Below, piece after piece: positions 11,359 through 21,386 of a DNA stretch of 64,000 bases. Within the stretch, counting starts at the first letter, position 1. Each line of letters starts with the position of its first letter. The stretch covers positions 496,001 through 560,000 of the forward strand of contig OZ024845.1 in NCBI GenBank assembly GCA_964017145.1. Direction: 5' to 3'. Under the pieces are notes generated by a model. The model was given only the letters and a program-made list of their open reading frames with translations. It was not told the DNA's origin and searched no databases. A program made the translations under genes and the position numbers. The stretch comes from Agrocybe praecox (Eukaryota; Basidiomycota; Agaricomycetes; Agaricales; Agrocybaceae).

Positions 11359-12053
11359 CTATTTTACTAAGTCAACATATTCACTAAAGACGTTCTGCTG
11401 CTCTATAAGCAACTTGTTTATTTGTTTTCCGAGTATATGATATTTATTAAGCAATGTTGCTGCTTTTTCTTTACCTGTAGATTCCTCAATATCACGCTTT
11501 CTTTTTCCCAAAGATGAAGAAGTTAAGCCTTCAGGATACAGTTCCAAACAACGTTTTTTCACAGCACGGAATACGTCTTCAATTGGGCACGTACAGTTTT
11601 CCTTAAAATCATGGTTGACAAATAAATCATAATGACTCAAAAATATAGACGTACCATCTCAAAGCAGTCAGCACAAATTGGAGAATGATGGTAGGACCAT
11701 GATGATTGACCTTCACTGATTGGGGAGGAACTCTTGTTCCCTAAATCTCCAGATGTCGTAGTGACGGATGGACTAGAGGAATCAAAGTTCACTCTTTTAC
11801 TGTGCTCTGACTTGTTCTGTTTCTTAACGGGGCCGAGGGAGAGATTTATTAATCCATTAGCTTCTTGATGAGCAGAACTTGGCTTTTCTGGAAGACGTAA
11901 GATCTAGAAATATGTGTTATAATAAAATCAAATAATATGCAACATAAAATGTACATAAGATTCTCTTTCCCAGTATACTGATGATTCAATAATCTCTCCT
12001 TCTTCTTCATTAAGAGGATCTGTTGGTGTATGATTGTTGTGATGTAGCGTCAT
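11359..12053 (-). CDS. Small three-exon hypothetical protein
   Basis: Starts at ATG 12053 (MTLHHNNHTPTDPLNEEEGE). Two short introns with GTAC donors and AG acceptors lead to a product of about 205 residues ending at 11359. The middle exon is Ser/Thr-rich and ends in ICADCFEM; the last exon starts with ENCTCPIEDVF, so four cysteines cluster across the exon junction. A basic stretch GKRKRD could be a nuclear signal, and the C-terminus is predicted helical. No family is recognised. It lies on the same strand as the nuclease-kinase gene, about 2.6 kb downstream of that gene's start, with no other gene between the two coding regions. Confidence 0.5.
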
Positions 12054-12265
12054 ATGCGTTCAAGAGTAAGATTCTAGTACATTTCTTTGCACCCTTGAAT
12101 ATGAGTCACATCTCACGTGCAATCAAAGTAAAATAGAATAACCAATAGGGATTCATACAGAAAATTGAACAGAAATACTGAAGCTACAAGTCAGGTAAAT
12201 ACGACAAAAAAACAGAGACATACAACTAGCGCAACTTGAAAGACATGTACACAATATATTATAGT

Positions 12266-14697
12266 TTACACATGAACATTGTATGCATCAGGACCATCAA
12301 TTAGCATAGGCAAATAGTTTGCAGCGTCTGAGTCTTCTGCTTGTGCATTGTTTAAGTTGGACTCCAAAAGACAGTGCTGAGTGGCAGCCAATTCTTTGGG
12401 TGGCCACTCCGACATCCAAGTTTCGAATAGTTCCAAATCATCGTTGAGGCCTATTGGGTCGGAATCTTTCCCAGGCCATTTTATGTCTGGATTCCGACTA
12501 TCAGGATAATAAACCTTTCCAACCTCTCCAGACCAATCAAGATCGATCAGCATAATCCATAGTCTTCGCTCTTTGTGCTTTACCATTTTCTGAGTGTGCT
12601 GAACATGTTTCTTCTTTTTGTTGGCAGCCACGTCTGGCTTACGATAGGATAGCCTTGTCATTTCGTTGCGTTTTGAAAAGGCAGAAGTTAAAATCTTTCC
12701 ATTTTCTATCGTAAGCTGGACATTGATGAGAATGTTGTTTGGCCTCAGATCGCCGTGGACAATGTTGTGCTTTTTGAGAATAGCGATAATCTTTTTGATC
12801 TCTTTTGCGATAATCTTTTTCTTCTTGCGAGCTAATTGAGGAAACCGATATCCCAGGTCATGAAGCGTGAGCCAGACTTCAACATTTTGAGGTGTGTCTG
12901 AGATCGGTACAATCTTCATACCAGGAAGGTACTCCATGATGTAGTTTTTCACTATAGGGTTCCAATCGTCAGGGCTGAATGCCTTTTGTATGGCTGCAAG
13001 ATTGAATGGTGCTGAATTAGAAGCCTCCCGACGATATATGTATTCACAGATTAGCTGGGGGGCAAATCCCAGAGAGTATAACAACTTGTGGACTTCCATT
13101 GCGTAGTCTTGCTCTAAAGAGGTGTGGAGAGTTTTGATGATATATTGCTGATTATCAACCAAGTTTGGTACAGCCGACGCTAGGATGTTGCTCCTATGAA
13201 GTTTACTAGACCAGCGTGCTATGTAAACCTTGTCCAGTTTTATGACGTGTTCAAAAACAAATCCAGTGCCTTGCCAGCCAACACGAGGAAAGTTTTTGCT
13301 GATTGGAGGGTCGATAGCTTGTGAATGATCAGGCCAGATATTGTTGGTTGACACTTCTTGTTTTAACACCTGTACGCTAATACTGAGGTTGTAAAAAAAG
13401 TCACGTCCAAGTTGTAATGTTGGGCCGTCCTTGGTTCCTTCAAGTTGAAGAGAATTTCCAAAGCATTGAGCAACTGGCCTTTCACTAAGAGCGTCCGTAA
13501 ATGCCCCACTTATAGTCAAAGAAGGACCTATTAACGTTAATAAGTAGCTGCGCAATAAGAATGCATAAGAGCGTAAATATATACCTTCAAGCTGGAGAAG
13601 AAAACAAGGTGCCCCATTTGACCGTCTGGCTTCCAAAATTTGGTCTGATTTATGCGTAACACATAACTCGCATAGCACTGTACAAATGGGTCTCCTCCAT
13701 TGTGTCCTTTTTCTGGCTTGATTTCAATCACAATGAGAGGAAACCCATCGCTTATACGTTGATAGAGAAGATCAATGGTGCTTTGACCATGGTCTGCGGT
13801 TCGCTCTGTTGCCGTCCATTTGTAGAATTTGTCGTCTGGTATTATTATACGCATAATTCTTAACAACATCATTTGCTGCCCCTCATGCGTTCGTTGACCA
13901 GAAGTGCTGATTTCTAGGAAAAGTTGAGTTGCGGCTTTCTTGCATAAGAGATATAGAGGATCTCGCTCCATTTTCAGAATGTCGGAAATTCGTTGGATAT
14001 GTTTTTGAAGGAAAGTATATGTATGGAAGGCAAATGAAAGGGATTCAAGTCCAATCGTGAAGTTTTCCTGGTACCTTCCACGGTTAAATCTAAAAACTTC
14101 ATTGATTGTATTGAAATTTCGTGCGAATTCGGAAGGAGAAACTAGAAGCAAGACACTGAGACGGTTCAGTGTTTCTTGGCGAGTTAATTCCATTTTCTGG
14201 TAAAGTTGAATAAGACAATTAATGTCTCTTGTTCCTACTAAACCATCGTAAGCCTGAGACAAGGTATGAAACTGAGGAATATTGATTGAGTCCTGGATGA
14301 TATTGTCGGTTTTGATGGCAGTATGATCTATGCCTCGATCGATGTAGCCAGAGACATTTTCCGATTGTGTGACCAGAGGAACCACAAGGTTTGCGACGTT
14401 GATATTGGAGGATACTATGGAGGTTCCTTTGGAAAAGGCCTCCAATTTGGACCATAGTTGCCGAATGGCTTGATCATAATCCATCAAGCTGTTCTTGATT
14501 GCCTGTGGTTTTGTAGCCTTTGAAGACATGTGCGCTCGTTTATTTTTGGGCCGAGACCTTGCAGGAGAAGTGTTGGGGGAGTTTTTGGATGAATTTTGCA
14601 GACTATTTTCTGAGTCTACACTTTGTTCCCATTTTTGTTTGCAACCCGCTTGAGTTTGGTCTTGCTTTCCTTTTCTTCCACGAGTACGCTTGGCCAT
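12266..14697 (-). pseudogene. Nuclease-like plus fungal-type protein kinase (CR/Crinkler-type effector architecture), frameshifted
   Basis: The upstream half (from 14697) is Lys/Arg-rich, then helical, and contains TIDLLYQRIS followed by VIEIKPEKG, the E-x-K pattern of PD-(D/E)XK nucleases. The downstream half (to 12266) is a kinase: HGDLRPNNIL catalytic loop, LIDLDWSGEVG at the metal-binding position, and KWPGKDSDPIG, as in fungal-type (FunK1-like) kinases. This nuclease-kinase order is known from CR (Crinkler-RHS-type) effectors of fungi, thought to act on host or competitor cells or in intragenomic conflict. An intron at 13584-13528 joins correctly only to the kinase frame. The nuclease frame is offset by one base somewhere in about 13595-13680, where TTTT and GGGG runs occur. 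It is a recent pseudogene or carries a sequencing error. Confidence 0.72.
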
Positions 14698-14871
14698 GGA
14701 AGTTAAAAATGATCAGATAGATTGTTGTAGAAAGGAATAAAGAAACCAAGTGGCTGTGCAAGCCTTAGACGTGCCAAACACATTCTCGCAAAATAACAAA
14801 AAGAAGATCCTTAATAAACTAACACAGAAGCAGATATATTGCAAGAAATTCAAAAATGTAAAAAAGAACAA

Positions 14872-16063
14872 TTAGTAGTGATCTGGTTGATCAGCATTAA
14901 CCAAAAGCAAATCACGGTCCACCTCTGGCATAAAAATGGGTGCTGCATTCCTTGGCCATCTCATTATAAAAGGAGGCCCCTCACTAGGAGGAGCTCCTAC
15001 GGTTTGATCCTGCCACTTAAAAGACCCGTCCTCTAAGCCAGTCTTTGTGAAAAGAAAAGACTCTCCCCTCGAATTATTAAAATCCATGCCTGAACGTTTG
15101 TCCAATCCCTGGTCAATATAGACCCGCTTGATGTTGGCGTTTTGTGAAGTCCACAAGTTGACGTAGTAGGAACTGTGCTTCAAAATCTTTGTGTTGCTGT
15201 TCGGGTTACCCCAGTCAAAGGTGATGTATTGGCGATCAAGGGGCAATGGTGTCTTCAAAGAAAACACCTTCAGGTTATGGCAACGAGCCAACAAAAGGCT
15301 CCAACATGGGAACGTAGTGCTCCATGGAAAGGGGCGATTTGCAGTCTTTTATTCACACAAAATCAGTTAAGAAATTATATTGTATAAGTAAATTTCATAC
15401 CGCTTGTACCCCAAGATCATATTTGATTCTAAGAACCTCAAGCTTTGAAAACATGATATCCCATGCAGGCCCATCAAGGATAGAGACGAATGATGGAATG
15501 AAGGTGTAGATGTTAACGTTGGTAATGCTGCTCTCCCGGATAACTCTTGCCAGATCTGCCATGAGATCCCGGTCATAAGACACTGTAAATTCCAGTGCTT
15601 CGACACCACCAAAGATGATCCTGCGTGAGGTTCGTTTGCGAAGTTGGTCCTCCTTGATTTCAGAGCGAGTAGGAATCCTGATACGTTCCCACTCAGGTTC
15701 CCAATCATATAGAATAGAATTGTCACTGTGTGTAATGAATTGGCTGATCTCTGCATCGTCCTGCAACATAACCCAGTATTGTGGACCAATAGTGGTCCAC
15801 ACCTGTCTATTGAGGATCTCAGATCTGAGAGCTTGGATAGCGGGGCTGTCCTCCAGCAGAATATAGAGCTGCATGATGTGATGCTTTATCTTTAGGGGAA
15901 GGCGATGAAGTTTCCCCTTGAGAAACTTCAATGTAAAGTTCGTTAGAGTAGCTGGTATGGGTGTGGTAGCTGTTGGGATGTGGCTGAACACCGCTCTAGG
16001 TAGTTGATACCTCCAGTAAACATCAGCATAGGGTCTTGGATCAATAGCAGTGGGATCGTTCAT
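14872..16063 (-). CDS. Two-exon hypothetical protein with Leu-rich segments
   Basis: Exons 16063-15401 and 15345-14872 join in phase across a 55-bp intron (GTATGA..AAAG) to 378 residues. The start at 16063 (MNDPTAIDPRPY) is preferred because an upstream in-frame ATG lies inside telomere-like repeats. The middle part includes LKIKHHIMQLYILLEDS and a region around LEVLRIKYDLG and CHNLKVFSLKTPLP that resembles spaced leucine-rich repeats of F-box/LRR-like fungal proteins. No F-box is visible. The function is unknown. It is head-to-tail with the nuclease-kinase gene (about 175 bp between them). Confidence 0.6.
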
Positions 16064-16108
16064 GAGAGTTGAGACAGATATACAAATATTGATTATCGAT
16101 TTGTCACC

Positions 16109-16142
16109 GTCTAACATGTTAGACACCCTAACCCTAACCCTA
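16109..16142. repeat. Second copy of GTCTAACATGTTAGAC followed by telomere-like CCCTAA units
   Basis: The 16-bp palindrome at 16109-16124 is followed directly by ACCCTAACCCTAACCCTA, about three units of the fungal telomere motif (TTAGGG on the other strand). It is far too short to be a telomere. A lone CCCTAACCC occurs again near 16443. No gene is seen in 16150-16600. Confidence 0.75.
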
Positions 16143-16612
16143 CCCAATATAGATCATCCAATCGGACTTTTTGAATGCCACTGTCCCGTCTGTCACCTGA
16201 CTGCAAGAATTGAATTCCCGACACGCTGCAGTCTATGCCGATATGCTGCGTCTTAGATTAAATTAAAACTCCGACGCGGCCCTTCACAAGTCTGGCTTCA
16301 ACTTCCAATTCGCACCAAACGAGGTACTAGAGAAACGCACTTCTACCAAGAAGTTGCTTACTCTGGCGACTTCGTTCACGATCGGGCCCATCGCTGCCAA
16401 TATCAACTTCAACTTTGCTCGTATTTCAACGTTCAACATTCAACCCTAACCCGCCTCGTCAAAACCACCATCAACACCCTCATCCTCACTCAAATACAAA
16501 TGGCACCCAAACCTATCCACATCCAACTCCAACAACACCATTTGCGCCATCTTCCACCGACCCGCTCTTCTGAATCACCACGACACACAACCATCATCCA
16601 TTATTCGTGACT

Positions 16613-18191
16613 ATGAACTCGCCTATGCTCCCCACGCGCCCAAAACTCACCGAAATGAAACCGACCAACACAAACAGCCCCCACGAGCTCCAACAACTCT
16701 GCAACCAGGTGGACAACATTCTGCATGCGCTCTCGTCCACATTCACGACGTGTGCGTGTGATGCGCGCGCGAGGAACTGCACGTTGACGCAGTCGGCTGT
16801 TTTTATCGATCGGCTGGAAGGTGTAGGTGTAGGCAGGAATGGCAATGGCACGGCGGCTGGGACCGGGTATGCGTACAGGCAGGGGAAGGTCATGGTCACT
16901 GGATATGGGACTACTGATCGGTGCCAAGCGGGGGTTTAGGGGGAAGGAGATGGTGCTTGATCGGGAGGAGGATGGGGATGAGAGGGTGGATGGGGATGTG
17001 GATCGCAATGTTAGGGGGACGAAGTCAAAGACGAGGAGTAATGGACATGGACATCCGAGCAGTAGCACCCAGAGAGGCTCACAGCCAGGATATTTGTTCG
17101 TGGACCCGAGTCGCCCTCGTCTGCACGACTTTGGATATGGAGAGCACTTATTTTGGAGGATGATCAGATGGGTATGTGTGTTCTGTCTGTTTTTGTGTTT
17201 CTTTCAATGTTCTGGGCGTCGTTCGTTTTGTTTTGTTTTGTTTTGTTTTTTCGTTTTACATTTTTATTCTCTCTCTCCTTAATCCCCTTTCGATCCCTTT
17301 CGCAATTTATATTAAAAAAATAAAAAAACACAAAAAAGAAAAAACTGATGAATTTTTATTATGGCAGCTCTCCAGTCATCAACCAACATCCGCTCGAACC
17401 CTTCCAACTCCCATGCACCAAACTCATCTGTCATCTTCGTTAAATCGCCCTCACACCACGTCTTCCTACTACCCTCCTGTATCCTTCCTTCTGCAACGTA
17501 CGAGAGCGTTGGTATCAGCGCTGTCTTGTATGTGCCCCCTTCGCCTGTCATCGACGAGGCACCGAGGCCGGAGGTCAAAGAAATTTCCATGCAAACGGAT
17601 GAGTGGAAACCACTTGCGACGGTCCTGCCTCTCGTGGTTGCCCCATCTCCCAAACCTACTGGTCTGTACCGTGTCGGTTCTACCTCTCATCAATTCCAAT
17701 TCATCCCTCCACCTTCCCCACAACTCTCGTCCTCCACCAGTTCCAATGCATTATCTGCTTCTGCCATTGCCCCCGTTTTCACTGTTCCTTCACCAGTTCC
17801 TACACCAATTTCAAGTATCTTTCGCAAGTCGTCCAATGGTGGGATTTCTTGTCGTACAACGATGTTCGATAGGTGCCAATCCATCGAATCGTTAGTTACT
17901 TCTACCACTGGACATGAAGATCTCCCGAATAGGTCTCGTGTGCCATCTGGTAACACGATACTAGCATCGGTTGACAAATCACGGCCACCAGTGATGTCTC
18001 TCCCACCACCACCCAAGTTGCCACCATCTCCAAATAGCATGCCATCCCCCAGCTTCATTCCTGAGCGTAAGATTCTAGCAAATCTGAATAACGACAAACT
18101 CCCTCCAAGACCATCACCACATCCTCCTGCAGAACTCATACAGAGAGCCACGACACCTCTCAGCTCGGTACTTTCGATATCTGGTGGCTAG
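16613..18191 (+). CDS. Weakly supported hypothetical gene, Ser/Pro-rich C-terminal part
   Basis: The stretch from 16613 (MNSPMLPTRPKL) reads as plausible coding sequence up to about 16820 (QLCNQVDNILHALSS). A different frame reads plausibly around 17040-17165 (GYLFVDPSRPRLHDFGYGEH). The last segment, 17361-18191, is a 276-codon Ser/Pro/Thr-rich frame containing KEISMQTDEWKP and APRPEVKE. An intron ending at the AG near 17367 is possible. Frames do not join cleanly, there is no known domain, and composition is low-complexity, so this may be a decayed gene. A TTTTG pentanucleotide repeat (about 17225-17256) lies in the presumed intron. Confidence 0.3.
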
Positions 18192-18366
18192 CTTATATCG
18201 AGGGCGTTCGTTCGGTTCTCGATCCTAATCCCATGCCTCCGGGTCTGTATTAGTAAAGCGTGGTGATCTCTACACCTCAGTGAGAAATGAAGATCACAAC
18301 TAAGGATCGACGTGATATTTGGTTGAACGTATGTTTGTTTTTAGTATAACACATGCATCTATTTAC

Positions 18367-20725
18367 AGTTCCTCAGGTTCATGTGGAATCCCCTGTCATG
18401 GATTATGGAAGCAGTTGCCTTAGTTGCTATCGTCCTCTCAAACGGCCAAGGCAAACCTTCGGACTGGCCTGATTTCGTCGGTATCGTTTTACACCTCTTC
18501 GTCAACTCTGCCATCGGTTTCTGCAAGGAAAACCATGTTGGTAACGCTGTCAAGGCTCTCATGGATTCCCTCGCACCCAAAGCTAAAGTCAAGCATGGCG
18601 GTTCATGGAGAGAAATCGAGTTGGCCAACTTGGTTCCTGGTGATATGGTCTCCTTCAAGATTGGTGATATCGTCCCCACCGATTGCCGTCTCACAGAGGC
18701 CATCAACATTTCTATCGATCAGGCTGCTTTGACTGGAGAGTCGCTCCCTCAAGGAAAGAAGACCGGTGATCAGTGCTTCTCGTGAGTTTATCCTTTGCTC
18801 TTTTTTTGTCCAGGGACTTGGCGGCTAAATTTTCCTTTTTTAGTGGTTCCACCTGCAAACAGGGTGAAGCTGAGGGTGTCGTTATCTTCACTGGTCCCAA
18901 TACTTTCTTCGGTCATGCTGCTTCCCTCGTCGGTCAAGACGATGACACCACTGGTCACTTGCAGAAGATTCTCGCCAAATCGGTTCTTTCTGCCTCATCA
19001 CCATCGGTATCTTCGTCCTTGCTGAAATCTTCTGCTTGTATGCCGGTTTCCGTTACCAATACCGTCGTGGTCTCGACAACATCCTCGTCCTCCTCATCGG
19101 TGGTATCCCTATTGTCATGCCTACTGTCCTGTCCGTCACCCTCGCTGTCGGTGCATAACAGCTCGCCAAGTACAAGGCCATCGTCACCCGTATCACTGCT
19201 ATTGAGGAGTTGGCTGGTGTCACCATTCTGTGCTCAGACAAGACCGGTACTTTGACCACCAACAAGCTTACCATCGATCGTAACACCGTCCAAACCTACG
19301 GTCCCTTCAGCGCTGAGGACGTCATCCTCCTTGCTGCCTATGCTTCCCGTACCGAGAACCAGGATGCTATCAATGCTTCCGTTGTTGCTGCCATTGGTGA
19401 CCCATTCCGTGCCCATGCCGGAATCAAGCTTTTGGACTTCAAGCCCTTCAACCCCGTCAACAAGCGTACCGAAATCACATATAGGGAAGAAGCCACCGGC
19501 AAGCTCAAGCGTGTTACCAAGGGTATAACCGGTATCATCACTGAACTTTGCACCTGTAACAAGACCAATGAGGTTGAGAACCGCCTCGAGAAGGGTGTTG
19601 AGGAATACGCCATGCGTGGTCTTCGTGCCCTTACTGTTGCTTTCGAAGAGGTTGACGGTGATGACTTTGAGGCTGAGGGTAACGGTTCCGAGCTTATTGG
19701 TCTTCTCACCATCTACTATCCCCCTCATGACGGTACCAAGCAGACCATCGACGATGCTATCGCTCTTGGCGTTCGTGTCAAGATGGTTACCGGTGATCAA
19801 CTCGCTATCGCAAAGGAAACTGGTCGTCGTCTCGCATGTACCCCGCCAAGGTGCTCAAGGATGGACCTACTCCCGGTGGCAAGCATGCTTCCCTTGACGA
19901 GATGATCATGGATGCCGATGGTTTTGCTTGAGTCCTCCCGAGCACAAGTACGAGATTGTCAAGCGTCTCCCAGGTCTCGGACATCTCTGCTCTATGACTG
20001 GTGACGGTGCTAACGGTGCCCCTGCTTTGTCTCGTGCTAATGTCGGTATTGCCGTTGAGGGTGCTACCGGTGCTGCTCGTGGTGCTACTGATACCGTCTT
20101 GACCGAGCCTGGTCTTTCCACCATCGTCCACGCCATCCGTCAATCCCGTGTCATCTTCCAACGTATGTGCAACTACTCGATTTGCACTTGTGTCGTTACC
20201 ATCTGTATTGTCATCTGCTTTGCCATCCTTGCCTTCACTTACAAGTTTGACTTCCCTCCCTCCATGATTCATATCATTGCTTTGTTGAACAACGGTACCA
20301 TCATGACTCTCTCCGTTGACCGTGTGTTGCCCTCGGTGACTCCGGATTCATGGGACTTGGCCGAGATCTTCCCTTACGCTATCGCCTATGGATTGTACTT
20401 GACCGCTTCTACGTATGTTTTTGCTCTGCTTGTTTTTTATTCCAAGTTGCTGACTAAACTTCCTCATTCAGTGTTGTACTTGTCTGCATCATCAAGGAGA
20501 CCGACTTCTTCCAGAGGAAGTTTGGTGTTGAGCTCAACAACCCCTTCCCTATCGCCTCTAACGATCCCAAGTTGCACATGGTCATCTACTTGCAGGTTAT
20601 CATCATCTCACAAGCTCTCATCTTCGTCACTCGTGCCCACTCATTCTTCTTCATGGAGCGCCCTTCGACTGCCTTGATAGTTTCTCATCATCGCCTTTGG
20701 CAAATCTTCGTTATCAACGATGGTA
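18367..20725 (+). pseudogene. Plasma-membrane H+-ATPase (P3A-type) copy, truncated and broken
   Basis: Very strong similarity to fungal Pma1 pumps: [18 protein letters not shown] (actuator loop), [14 protein letters not shown] (phosphorylated Asp), GDQLAIAKETGRRL and IIALLNNGTIMTLS. Family members export protons at the plasma membrane. The copy lacks the N-terminal segment. It has a frame change near 18985, TAA at 19156-19158 inside the conserved [19 protein letters not shown] helix region, a deletion after GRRL near 19838, and a stop in FA*VLP at 19929. The TGDGANDAP motif reads TGDGANGAP, losing a conserved Mg-binding Asp. Two introns are still recognisable, so it is a DNA-level duplicate, not a processed copy. 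The third-position C bias of a highly expressed gene is still visible. Confidence 0.9.
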
Positions 20726-21386
20726 ATTATTCATGCGTCGTATACGGCCAGCTCATGTACCTACTATCTCGCTCGTTTTTTTCCCGCTCGCATTGGACCG
20801 CATGCATCATGTCTTGCCATTTTCATTTTTCTTTAACCCCTCTATGATTTTTCTTCCCTCGTGTTTTATTCTAGTTGTTTCTTTTTCGTTTCATTATATT
20901 TTCTTTTACGAAAAAGTTGCCGTTTTTCTTCTTCGACTTTCTATACTATATATCTTAATTATACTTTGATAATATAGATGTGTTATAACTTATAACAACA
21001 TATAAATGAAGTTTGTTTATCTGGCCTTATGGTGTCCTTAAGCCTTGAGTACTTGAGTTGAGTGTTTGTTGAGTAAAGAGCAAAGAAGAAAAAAAACGAC
21101 AATTTAAGCGTTAAGTTAAACACACAAAGCGTTAGAGTACAAGTAAGTAATCAAGATAAAGCAACAGGGAAGAAAAGACAGGACCACAAGCCCTGGATGG
21201 AAGGAAAGAAAGAGTACAGTGGGTTGAGGTAGTTCAACATAAAAGGCATAATGTGTCAACCCACAAGGAACAAAAGGAAAGAGGGGGAAGGAAGGAGAAA
21301 ACATAAAGATACAATAACACAAAGAAAAAGAAAAAAAGAACGTGTTAACAATGCAAGGAGCTTTCACTCTGATCCTCGCTATCCTG
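20726..21386. other. Intergenic, no gene seen
   Basis: T-rich, then A-rich sequence with no convincing coding frame. Near 21029-21055 the stretch TATGGTGTCCTTAAGCCTTGAG resembles a segment at about 10889-10912 upstream of the Plavaka gene (ATGGTGTCTTTAAGCCTTGA), which hints at a shared repeat. Confidence 0.4.

Noticed and set aside
15395..16147. Upstream ATG (16147) for the two-exon gene
   Set aside because: The extra residues are translated telomere-like repeat and palindrome; the ATG at 16063 is a better start.
19234..19800. 188-codon minus-strand frame
   Set aside because: Shadow of the H+-ATPase copy, produced by its strong codon bias.
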